A DNA stretch of 10,937 nt, taken from the NCBI GenBank assembly GCA_015487435.1, contig WFPU01000269.1:1-10937 (forward strand), read 5' to 3'. The translations under genes and the position numbers were made by a program. The DNA is from Sulfurimonas sp. (GTDB lineage Bacteria; Campylobacterota; Campylobacteria; Campylobacterales; Sulfurimonadaceae). Below the pieces are notes generated by a model. That model had not been told where the DNA came from. It did not search any database and saw only the letters and a program-made list of their open reading frames with translations. Shown piece by piece: positions 1 to 6,003 of this stretch. How positions within the stretch are numbered: the stretch's first letter is position 1; every line of letters begins with the position of its first letter.

Positions 1-42
1 GTTTTTAACTGTTGCAATCTCTCTTATTAATCCTGTAAAAAT
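1..42 (-). CDS. ribE: Riboflavin synthase, 5' end only (partial, apparent ATT start)
   Basis: Reading leftward from base 42, the minus strand translates as (M)FTGLIREIATVKN and runs off the window. This matches the characteristic N-terminus of riboflavin synthase (MFTGL[IV]xEIGTV), the enzyme that dismutates two 6,7-dimethyl-8-ribityllumazines to riboflavin. The codon at the expected Met position is ATT (42-40), not ATG, GTG or TTG. The only in-frame codons between it and the upstream stop TAA (54-52) are GGA, TAT and AAC, so no standard start is available. A Shine-Dalgarno AAGGA (53-49) sits six bases before the ATT, which supports initiation there. The identification rests on 14 residues. 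A sequencing error turning ATG into ATT is the main alternative. The gene is divergent from mnmG. Confidence 0.72.
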   Translation of the reverse strand, partial: MFTGLIREIATVKN

Positions 43-70
43 GTTATATCCTTAATAATTAAATATCTTA

Positions 71-120
71 TATAATCTTTTTTCTTTTATAGAGCAAATT
101 ATACTTAAAAATGATAAAAT
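71..120 (+). promoter_or_regulatory. Candidate promoters for mnmG (two -10 boxes)
   Basis: Two plausible -10 elements face mnmG: a perfect TATAAT at 71-76, and an extended-type TGaTAAAAT at 112-120. Either would place the repeat element at 138-222 inside the 5' untranslated leader of mnmG, just before its start codon. Bases 43-137 hold no coding sequence I can support, only this divergent promoter region. Confidence 0.4.
98..103 (-). promoter_or_regulatory. Candidate -10 box for ribE
   Basis: A perfect TATAAT on the minus strand, preceded by a T-rich run, as is usual in Campylobacterota promoters, which rarely show a clear -35. Transcription would start near base 91 and give a leader of about 50 nt before the riboflavin synthase start. 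Assigned by motif and position only. Confidence 0.4.
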
Positions 121-137
121 TCGATAAAGATAAAAAT

Positions 138-222
138 TTAGATTCCAAGTCAAGCTTGGAATGACGATTTGTGTCAAGTTTGAAATAACAAAGTGTCATT
201 CTGAACTTGATTTGGAATCTAA
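138..222. repeat. Inverted-pair hairpin element, copy 1
   Basis: The element begins TTAGATTC and ends GAATCTAA, a perfect 8-bp terminal inverted repeat. The left hairpin is ATTCCAAG-TCAAG-CTTGGAAT (142-162), with perfect 8-bp arms. The right hairpin lies at about 198-218, in the opposite orientation, with loop CTTGA and arms held by two G-T pairs. Bases 174-191 are a degenerate copy of the 3' half of the left hairpin (15 of 18 bases by eye). The right unit read in the mnmG frame gives CHSELDLESK, which makes an open frame appear to extend upstream of the true mnmG start. The same family recurs at 2111, 5822 and 7737. Confidence 0.85.
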
Positions 223-235
223 AAAATGGATAAAA

Positions 236-2131
236 ATGAATTATGATGTAATAGTAGTTGGTGGTGGTCATGCTGGTGTTGAAGCAGCACTTTCATCAGC
301 TAGAATGGGAAATAAAACCATTTTAATCTCAATGCTTGCTGAAAATGTAGGAGCTACAAGTTGTAACCCTGCTATAGGTGGTCTTGCAAAAGGTCATCTA
401 GTGCGTGAGCTAGATGCACTTGGTGGTGAGATGGGGCTTATTACTGATAAAGCTGGTATTCAGTTTCGTGTACTTAACCAAACTAAAGGTCCAGCAGTTC
501 GTGGAAGTCGTGCGCAAATTGATATGGATAAATATCGTATAATTGCCAGAAATATCATATTAAATACTCCAAATCTAAATCTAACTCAAGAAACAGTTGA
601 ATCTTTAATTATAGAAGCAAATGTTGTAAAGGGTGTAAAAACAGATCTTTTAAATGAGTATCTTGCACCTAAGGTTATCATAACTTCAGGTACTTTTTTA
701 AATGGAATAATCCATGTAGGAGAGGTGCAAAAAAAAGCTGGTCGTTATGGAGAAGAGAGAAGCGAAGGTTTAAGTGCATCACTTAAAAATGATGCAAAGT
801 TAAACTTAGATAGATTAAAAACGGGCACTTGTGCCAGACTTGATAGTTCAACTATTGATTTTTCAATTATGGATGAGCAAGGTGGAGATTTCTTACCAAA
901 TCCTTTTTCTTTTAGAACAGATAGGAAAAAATTTCGTGAAACTAAAAAACAACTACCTTGTTATATAGCTTATACAAACGAAGTGACTCATGAAATTATC
1001 TCTTCAAATTTTTATCGAGCGCCACTTTTTACTGGTCAAATAGAGGGAAAATCTCCAAGATACTGTCCATCTATTGAGGATAAAGTTAGTAAATTTGCAG
1101 ATAAAGACAGACACCATCTTTTCATAGAGCCACAAACAATGGACAATACAGAGTGTTATATAAATGGATTATCAACTTCATTACCACCAGAGGTTCAACG
1201 AGATATGATTAAGTCAGTAAAGGGCTTAGAAAATGCAAAGATAGTGCGTTATGGTTATGCCATAGAGTATGATTTTGTAGACCCTCGTGAATTAAAACAC
1301 TCGTTAGAGACAAAAAAAATAAGTGGACTTTATTGTGCTGGTCAGATTAATGGAACTACAGGATATGAAGAAGCAGCAGCTCAGGGGCTTATGGCTGGTA
1401 TTAATGCAAGTTTATCATTGCAAAACAAAGAGCCATTAGTATTGCGCAGAGATGAAGCATACATTGGTGTTTTGATAGATGATTTGGTAACTAAAGGAAC
1501 TAATGAGCCATATAGAATGTTTACAAGTAGGGCTGAGTATAGACTTTTACTTCGTGAAGAGAGTGCCGATAGACGACTTAGTGGATATGGATATAAATTA
1601 GGTCTTTTATCAGATCAATATTATGAGAGTATAAAACAAAAAGATAAACAAATTAAAGATGGACTAGAGTTATTGTTAAGTAGTAGGTTTACACCAAACA
1701 AAGAGTTTAATACATTTTTAGAATCTATAGGTGAAGAAAAAATAAAAGATATTCAAAATGCTCAACAACTTGTTGCTCGTAAAACTTTTGATATTGATAA
1801 AATGGTTAAACTAATTCCTGAATTAGATAAATATAGTGATTATATAAAAGAGGAGATATTAATAGAGGGCAAATACTTTAACTACATTAAAAAACAAGCT
1901 GATGAGATACAAAAGATGAAGAAATACCTTAAAATCAATATCCCTGAAGATTTTGACTTTAAAAATGTAAGTGGTTTGTCAAATGAGATAGTTGAAAAAC
2001 TAGAGAAATTTAATCCTCCAACACTTCAAGCAGCATCTCAAATCAGCGGGATAACTCCAGCTGCTATAGAGATACTTCACATATATATAAAAATAGCTAA
2101 AAACAAGAAAAGAGATTCCCAGTCAAGTTGA
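236..2131 (+). CDS. mnmG: tRNA uridine-5-carboxymethylaminomethyl synthesis enzyme MnmG (GidA)
   Basis: FAD-dependent enzyme that, with the GTPase MnmE, installs (carboxymethyl)aminomethyl groups on wobble U34 of tRNAs in the cytoplasm. Visible are the N-terminal dinucleotide-binding GGGHAGVEAA (residues 9-18), TSCNPAIGG (41-49), RLKTGT, PRYCPSIEDK with its Cys at 277 (the position of the important E. coli Cys277), GQINGTTGYEEAAAQG, EPYRMFTSRAEYRLLLR, and the C-terminal MnmE-contact region GLSNEIVEKL...SGITPAA. The length of 631 aa is normal. I chose ATG 236 (MNYDVIVVGG). The frame opens back to ATG 161, but those 25 codons include repeat-element sequence and lie outside the family N-terminus. 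The ribosome site is weak (GGA at 228-230). The last residues (RDSQSS) and the TGA stop lie inside another repeat copy. An out-of-family detail is CAR in place of the usual PPR after RLKTGT. Confidence 0.96.
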   Translation: MNYDVIVVGGGHAGVEAALSSARMGNKTILISMLAENVGATSCNPAIGGLAKGHLVRELDALGGEMGLITDKAGIQFRVLNQTKGPAVRGSRAQIDMDKYRIIARNIILNTPNLNLTQETVESLIIEANVVKGVKTDLLNEYLAPKVIITSGTFLNGIIHVGEVQKKAGRYGEERSEGLSASLKNDAKLNLDRLKTGTCARLDSSTIDFSIMDEQGGDFLPNPFSFRTDRKKFRETKKQLPCYIAYTNEVTHEIISSNFYRAPLFTGQIEGKSPRYCPSIEDKVSKFADKDRHHLFIEPQTMDNTECYINGLSTSLPPEVQRDMIKSVKGLENAKIVRYGYAIEYDFVDPRELKHSLETKKISGLYCAGQINGTTGYEEAAAQGLMAGINASLSLQNKEPLVLRRDEAYIGVLIDDLVTKGTNEPYRMFTSRAEYRLLLREESADRRLSGYGYKLGLLSDQYYESIKQKDKQIKDGLELLLSSRFTPNKEFNTFLESIGEEKIKDIQNAQQLVARKTFDIDKMVKLIPELDKYSDYIKEEILIEGKYFNYIKKQADEIQKMKKYLKINIPEDFDFKNVSGLSNEIVEKLEKFNPPTLQAASQISGITPAAIEILHIYIKIAKNKKRDSQSS

Positions 2132-2202
2132 GGATGACAAAAAAAATTCGTCATTGTGAACTTGCACCCCAATGGTATTTCCTATGGGCATTTAGAATCT
2201 AA
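2111..2202. repeat. Inverted-pair hairpin element, copy 2 (overlaps the mnmG 3' end)
   Basis: The left unit, at 2115-2135, is ATTCCCAG-TCAAG-TTGAGGAT with one mismatch and two G-T pairs. It contains the mnmG stop codon TGA at 2129-2131. The right unit has arms ATTGTGAA (2153-2160) and TTTAGAAT (2191-2198). Its usual 5-nt loop is replaced by 30 nt (2161-2190), which themselves form an imperfect hairpin (CCCAATGG-TATTT-CCTATGGG, 6 of 8 pairs). The right terminus GAATCTAA is intact, but the left terminus has decayed to AGAGATTC. The Shine-Dalgarno of the next gene starts two bases after the element. Confidence 0.75.
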
Positions 2203-2213
2203 GAAGGAAAATA

Positions 2214-2993
2214 ATGAAAAACTTTTACTACGTACACACGGGACACAGAATAGGTCTCGATAGATTTAGAAGGGCTGTGGCTATAGTCAAAGAACTTCAA
2301 AAAGAGATGGAGATTACACTTTTATGTTCAGACTTTCGTATAGCACATGAGGCTAGACATTTTGGAGTAGATTTATGTGTGGGGATAGATGTAGTTAGAA
2401 ACATTCCACAAATTACAGATCATGGGGATAGACTTATATTTGATTCTGATGAAGCTAACCCTATAATGCTTGAAGATATGAAACAATATTTTTCAAAATT
2501 TGTGCAGATAGATAATTCTAAACCAGTTGTAGATAAAAAATACTTTGTGCAAACTCCAAAAACTATAAAACTTTCTTTCTTTTTTGGCGATGATGATTAT
2601 GAAAAAGATTTAGAGAAAAATTTAGATATATTAGATGGTTTAGATGCTGAATTATTGTTAGGTTTTTATTACTTCCTTGACTATGAAGAGATGCTAAAAA
2701 CTAAATTTAAAAAATTTCATGAATTTGAAGATTATGATGAGGTAATAACAACTTCGGAAGTTCTTATTACATCCTCTCCACAGGCGGTTTTAGAGTGTTT
2801 AGCATCTGGTGGAAAACCAATATATCTTCAAAGAGCAGATTATCCAGATGACTTTGCTAACCTTTATAAATTATTAAATATTCCTATAATACAAAACTTT
2901 AATAAAACTCTAATAGAAGCCGTACTGGGGAGCATAGATGGGAATATTTATCAACCTCTTCAAAAGAATCTATCAAATTTACATCTTTTATAA
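2214..2993 (+). CDS. Protein of unknown function, glycosyltransferase-like (GT-B) C-terminal motif
   Basis: A 259-aa soluble protein with no signal peptide or membrane segment. I do not recognise it as a named family. The N-terminus (YYVHTGHRIGLDRFRRAV, residues 5-22) starts with a short hydrophobic strand and a glycine-containing turn, followed by a helix and another strand (EITLLCSD, 33-40), as in a Rossmann-type half-domain. Near the C-terminus, SEVLITSSPQAVLECLASGG, continuing into KPIYLQ (181-206), resembles the nucleotide-sugar-binding segment of GT-B enzymes such as MurG and PseG (S/G...E.La.GkP). The middle is acidic. The start ATG 2214 has a good Shine-Dalgarno AAGGAA (2204-2209). 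The gene lies between mnmG and petABC in the same direction. A GT-B fold is an inference from short motifs. Substrate and role cannot be told from the sequence. Confidence 0.7.
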   Translation: MKNFYYVHTGHRIGLDRFRRAVAIVKELQKEMEITLLCSDFRIAHEARHFGVDLCVGIDVVRNIPQITDHGDRLIFDSDEANPIMLEDMKQYFSKFVQIDNSKPVVDKKYFVQTPKTIKLSFFFGDDDYEKDLEKNLDILDGLDAELLLGFYYFLDYEEMLKTKFKKFHEFEDYDEVITTSEVLITSSPQAVLECLASGGKPIYLQRADYPDDFANLYKLLNIPIIQNFNKTLIEAVLGSIDGNIYQPLQKNLSNLHLL

Positions 2994-3014
2994 AAAATAA
3001 AGAATAAGTTAGTA

Positions 3015-3020
3015 TATAAT
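3015..3020 (+). promoter_or_regulatory. Candidate -10 box of the petABC operon
   Basis: A perfect TATAAT in the 59-bp gap before petA, in an AT-rich stretch without an evident -35. It predicts a transcript starting near 3027 with a leader of about 26 nt. No terminator is visible after the preceding gene, so read-through is also possible. Confidence 0.5.
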
Positions 3021-3052
3021 AGTCCTTTAAATTTCACAATAAGTGAGTGAGC

Positions 3053-3577
3053 ATGAAAGAAAGTAGTCGTAGAGGGTTTATGGGGAAAGCATTAGGTGCC
3101 GTTGCAGGTTTAGGTGCGATTGGTTCTTTAGTAGCTATGAAAAAAACTTGGGATCCACTTCCAAGTGTAAAAGCAGCGGGTTTTACAACATTAGATATGT
3201 CTGTATTTACGGTAGGTGAGATGGTGACAGAGCAATGGAGAGGGAAACCTATTTTTGTTATGAAAAAATCTGCAGAGATGGTTGCAAAGCAGACTGAGGA
3301 ACAATCAGCTAGAGATATTGTTGTAAATGGAACTAGCTACATGGTAGCTATCGGTTTATGTACACATTTAGGTTGTATACCTGCTTATAAGCAAAAAGAA
3401 GAATATTTTTTATGTGCATGTCATGGTGCTACATTCGATTCAGCTGGTCTTGTAACAAAACTTCCAGCACCGCGTGGATTAGATATACCTCCATTTAAAA
3501 TTGATGGAAATAATCTTATTCTAGGCGAAGTAGGTCCAGAGTGGCAAGCTTTGAAAGATAATGGCATTACGCTGTAA
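3053..3577 (+). CDS. petA: Ubiquinol-cytochrome c reductase, Rieske iron-sulfur subunit
   Basis: High-potential 2Fe-2S subunit of the cytochrome bc complex. It takes one electron from quinol at the Qo site and shuttles it to the cytochrome c subunit. The 174-aa protein opens with a Tat-type signal/anchor, SSRRGFMGKALGAVAGLGAI, as expected for a folded Fe-S protein exported across the inner membrane. The Rieske boxes are CTHLGC (103-108) and CACHG (121-125). By family knowledge C103, H105, C121 and H124 ligate the cluster and C108-C123 form the disulfide. I chose ATG 3053, with AAGTGAG (3041-3047) as a modest ribosome site. An in-frame GTG at 3047 adds two residues but lacks a site of its own. 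It is the first gene of the operon, 13 bp before petB. Confidence 0.96.
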   Translation: MKESSRRGFMGKALGAVAGLGAIGSLVAMKKTWDPLPSVKAAGFTTLDMSVFTVGEMVTEQWRGKPIFVMKKSAEMVAKQTEEQSARDIVVNGTSYMVAIGLCTHLGCIPAYKQKEEYFLCACHGATFDSAGLVTKLPAPRGLDIPPFKIDGNNLILGEVGPEWQALKDNGITL

Positions 3578-3590
3578 AAAAGGAGGATAA

Positions 3591-4805
3591 ATGGCAAATT
3601 TTACAAAAGCAACAAGTGTTAAAGATTGGTTAAACCAAAGATTAGCAATTGAAAAAGTTGAAAAAGTTATGGCATCTGAGTATTGGATTCCAAAAAATAT
3701 CAATTTTTTATGGGCAATGGGTATGATTTTAGCAGTTCTATTTACGCTGTTAGTAATTTCAGGGATATTTTTACTTATGTATTATCAACCAAATGTTGAT
3801 ACAGCATTTGTTAGTGTAAATTATACAATTATGAGTGAAGTTGATTTTGGTTGGCTTTGGAGACATATTCATGCAGTAGCATCATCGGTTACATTTTTGA
3901 TTATCTATATACATATGTTTACGGCTATCTATTACGGCTCTTATAAAAAAGGTCGTGAAATGATTTGGGTAACTGGTATGTTGTTATTTATAACATTTTC
4001 AGCTGAAGCATTTTCTGGATATATGTTACCTTGGGGGCAAATGTCTTACTGGGCTGGTATGGTTATTACAAACATATTTTCACTTGGTGATTTACAGTTT
4101 AATGGCTTAGTTGAATGGATTCGTGGAGATTATGTTCCTGGTCAAGCATTTTTGAACAGATTCTTTATGTTACATGTTTTTTTATTACCATTAGCTATTA
4201 TGGGACTTATTGGTCTTCATTTTGCAGCTCTTCGTATTCCACATGTAAATAATCAAGATGGTGAAGAGATTGATTTTGAAGCTGAATCTAAAAAATATTT
4301 AGATGGTGACAAAAAAGGTTCAAAAGTTATGAGATTTGCAAATGACTTTATGTCTAAAGATATAATGGTTCTTGCAATATTTTTAATATTTTTCTTTTAT
4401 TTAGTGTTCTTTCACTATACATTTGCACTAGATCCAGTTAATCTTGATCCAGCAGATGGACTTGTAACCCCTGCTCATATATATCCAGAGTGGTATTTCT
4501 TATGGTCATATGAAATTTTAAGACCATTCTCTGTAAATATTGGTCTAATAGCGTTTGGTTTTGCACAAGTTATATTTTTACTATTACCTTGGTTAGATAG
4601 AAGTCCAAATACAGTTCCAGCATCTCGTCGTGGACTGTTTAAGTATTGGTTCTGGTTAATGCTTGGAAATATGATAGCCTTAACGGCGCTTGGTAAATTA
4701 CCTCCAGAAGGTATGTATAGTACACTTGGTTTAATATCAGCATTGCTATTTATTGTTATGTGGTTAGCACTACCATTCATAACTAAAAACGAAAAAAAAG
4801 CGTAG
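3591..4805 (+). CDS. petB: Cytochrome b subunit of the cytochrome bc complex
   Basis: Membrane core of the quinol:cytochrome c oxidoreductase, carrying two b haems and the Qo and Qi sites. At 404 aa with about eight hydrophobic helices, it contains both halves (the cyt b6-like and subunit IV-like parts) in one chain. Haem ligands are H94 and H108 in helix B (14 apart) and H195 and H210 in helix D (15 apart). Also visible are PWGQMSYWA (147-155), the Qo-site PEWY (299-302) and WLDRSPN (334-340). The 15-residue step in helix D is the cytochrome b6 pattern, whereas bc1 proteins have 14. A strong Shine-Dalgarno, AGGAGG (3581-3586), precedes ATG 3591. A soluble acidic/lysine-rich loop (about 221-250) separates the halves. 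Confidence 0.97.
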   Translation: MANFTKATSVKDWLNQRLAIEKVEKVMASEYWIPKNINFLWAMGMILAVLFTLLVISGIFLLMYYQPNVDTAFVSVNYTIMSEVDFGWLWRHIHAVASSVTFLIIYIHMFTAIYYGSYKKGREMIWVTGMLLFITFSAEAFSGYMLPWGQMSYWAGMVITNIFSLGDLQFNGLVEWIRGDYVPGQAFLNRFFMLHVFLLPLAIMGLIGLHFAALRIPHVNNQDGEEIDFEAESKKYLDGDKKGSKVMRFANDFMSKDIMVLAIFLIFFFYLVFFHYTFALDPVNLDPADGLVTPAHIYPEWYFLWSYEILRPFSVNIGLIAFGFAQVIFLLLPWLDRSPNTVPASRRGLFKYWFWLMLGNMIALTALGKLPPEGMYSTLGLISALLFIVMWLALPFITKNEKKA

Positions 4806-4815
4806 GGAGCATATA

Positions 4816-5769
4816 ATGAAAGAATTGAAAATATTAGCTGTAGTTATATTTTTTACGCTAGTTACATATTGGTTAGTTGAGCCTTATGCTCACGGTGTAA
4901 TGCATAAACAAGTAGATAGTAAACAGTTTGCGTATTCAGATTTAGATGAAGCTACAAAAGGTGTAATGTCTAAAAAAGGCGATGCAACTCGCGGTAAAGA
5001 TTTAGTGGTTAATGGCGGATGTACAGGATGTCACTCTATTACTGTAGCAGATATTCCAGCTACTATGGATGCTGTAACTGCTGCAAGTAGTTATGGTGTA
5101 AATCCACCAGATTTAAGTAACTCAGGTGTTGTATATGATGCTAAATTTTTAGCTGCTCTTATTAAAAACCCAGCTCAGGCTCTTAAAGTTGAGCATAAGT
5201 TTACACCAGAGAGTGGAAAAATGCATCCAATGGTTCCATTTTATGGAATGGGTGGAGATATTGATCAAGAGGTAGCAGATATGATTGCATATTTTCAGTC
5301 TATTGCAGTATCTCAAGATGAGTTAACTCCTGAGATGGCATATGAAAATGCTTGTGCTAGATGTCACAGCATGAAATATTTAAACTGGACTGAACTTGGT
5401 CCTAAGCCTAGCTTTAAAACTGAAATAGAGTCTTTAACTTATGATCTTAAAGTGTTAGAATATCAAGATTCGCTAAAAGCTTATATGGGTAAATTACCAC
5501 CTGACTTATCTATGCAAGCACTTGCTCGTGGAGAAACTCGAGCAAGAAATTTTATTGAAGATCCACAAAGTTATTTAGAAGGTACGGCTATGCCTCGTGT
5601 AGGTGTAAATGCACAAAGTGCTGAAAAAATAATTACATATATGTTCGACTCAGCTGATCCAAAAAGAGAGCAAAGAGATACTATAGGTACATATGTTATA
5701 TATTTCTCTATATTACTTGCAATTCTTGCAATTCTATGGAAAAAAGAGGTGTGGAGAGATTTAAAATAA
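4816..5769 (+). CDS. petC: Di-haem cytochrome c subunit of the cytochrome bc complex
   Basis: Takes the place of cytochrome c1 as electron acceptor of the Rieske protein and hands electrons to soluble cytochromes c in the periplasm. The 317-aa protein has an N-terminal hydrophobic segment (about 5-21), two c-haem sites, CTGCH (69-73) and CARCH (180-184), candidate axial Met residues in GKMHPMVPF (M136 or M139) and GTAMPR (M259), and a C-terminal membrane anchor (about 291-308) followed by a short basic tail. Two cytochrome-c domains in tandem are typical of Campylobacterota bc complexes and unlike mono-haem c1. Its Shine-Dalgarno AGGGAG (4804-4809) overlaps the petB stop codon, which suggests coupled translation. 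It is the last gene of the operon. Confidence 0.95.
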   Translation: MKELKILAVVIFFTLVTYWLVEPYAHGVMHKQVDSKQFAYSDLDEATKGVMSKKGDATRGKDLVVNGGCTGCHSITVADIPATMDAVTAASSYGVNPPDLSNSGVVYDAKFLAALIKNPAQALKVEHKFTPESGKMHPMVPFYGMGGDIDQEVADMIAYFQSIAVSQDELTPEMAYENACARCHSMKYLNWTELGPKPSFKTEIESLTYDLKVLEYQDSLKAYMGKLPPDLSMQALARGETRARNFIEDPQSYLEGTAMPRVGVNAQSAEKIITYMFDSADPKREQRDTIGTYVIYFSILLAILAILWKKEVWRDLK

Positions 5770-5784
5770 TCTTTCATCCTAAAG

Positions 5785-5807
5785 TTTTGCCTCTTTTTGA
5801 GGCAAAA
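5785..5807 (+). terminator. Rho-independent terminator after petC
   Basis: A perfect 9-bp stem, TTTTGCCTC / GAGGCAAAA, with a TTTTT loop, 15 bp after the petC stop. It is followed by a T-rich but interrupted tract (ATCTTCTTC). Because the A-run at the 3' side pairs with the T-run at the 5' side, it could work from either direction, but no gene ends against it on the minus strand. Confidence 0.85.
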
Positions 5808-5821
5808 ATCTTCTTCTAAAC

Positions 5822-5923
5822 TAGATTCCAAATCAAGTTTGGAATGACGATAATTTTGTCATTCTAAACAACCATCGTAACTCCGAACACCTACCGTCAT
5901 TCTGGACTTGATTCAGAATCTAA
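5822..5923. repeat. Inverted-pair hairpin element, copy 3 (with 19-bp half-unit duplications)
   Basis: The left hairpin is ATTCCAAA-TCAAG-TTTGGAAT (5825-5845), with perfect arms. The right hairpin is ATTCTGGA-CTTGA-TTCAGAAT (5899-5919), with one G-T pair. The ends TAGATTC and GAATCTA form a 7-bp inverted repeat. Ahead of the right hairpin, two degenerate copies of its 5' half start at 5857 and 5876, exactly 19 bp apart and 19 bp before the intact one at 5895. With the upstream terminator and the downstream promoter this explains the gap 5770-6003, where I see no gene. Confidence 0.82.
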
Positions 5924-5969
5924 CCCTTACTAACCCTATTAATTAATAATACAAAAATATATATTTAGA

Positions 5970-5975
5970 TAAAAT
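5970..5975 (+). promoter_or_regulatory. Candidate -10 box for the nitrite/sulfite reductase
   Basis: TAAAAT within a very AT-rich stretch (5941-5992) between the repeat element and the reductase gene. It predicts a start near 5982 and a leader of about 21 nt. There is no clear -35, as is usual in this phylum. Confidence 0.4.
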
Positions 5976-6003
5976 ACGCTTTAGAAAAAATTTGGAGTTA
6001 GAA

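Noticed and set aside
138..222. Riboswitch or attenuator in the mnmG leader
   Set aside because: The hairpins belong to the interspersed repeat family found at three other unrelated places, so gene-specific RNA regulation is not the simplest reading.
68..271. Minus-strand open frame across the mnmG leader (67 codons)
   Set aside because: It is low complexity, includes repeat-derived HSKLDLESK and overlaps the divergent promoters and the mnmG start. It has no family resemblance or ribosome site worth noting.
4475..4780. Minus-strand open frame of 101 codons within petB
   Set aside because: It lies wholly inside a confidently identified gene, has no recognisable domain, and is explained by the codon composition of the sense gene.
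5822..5923. Insertion sequence remnant with transposase
   Set aside because: The element is about 100 bp with no coding capacity and no transposase fragments nearby. At most it is a non-autonomous element.
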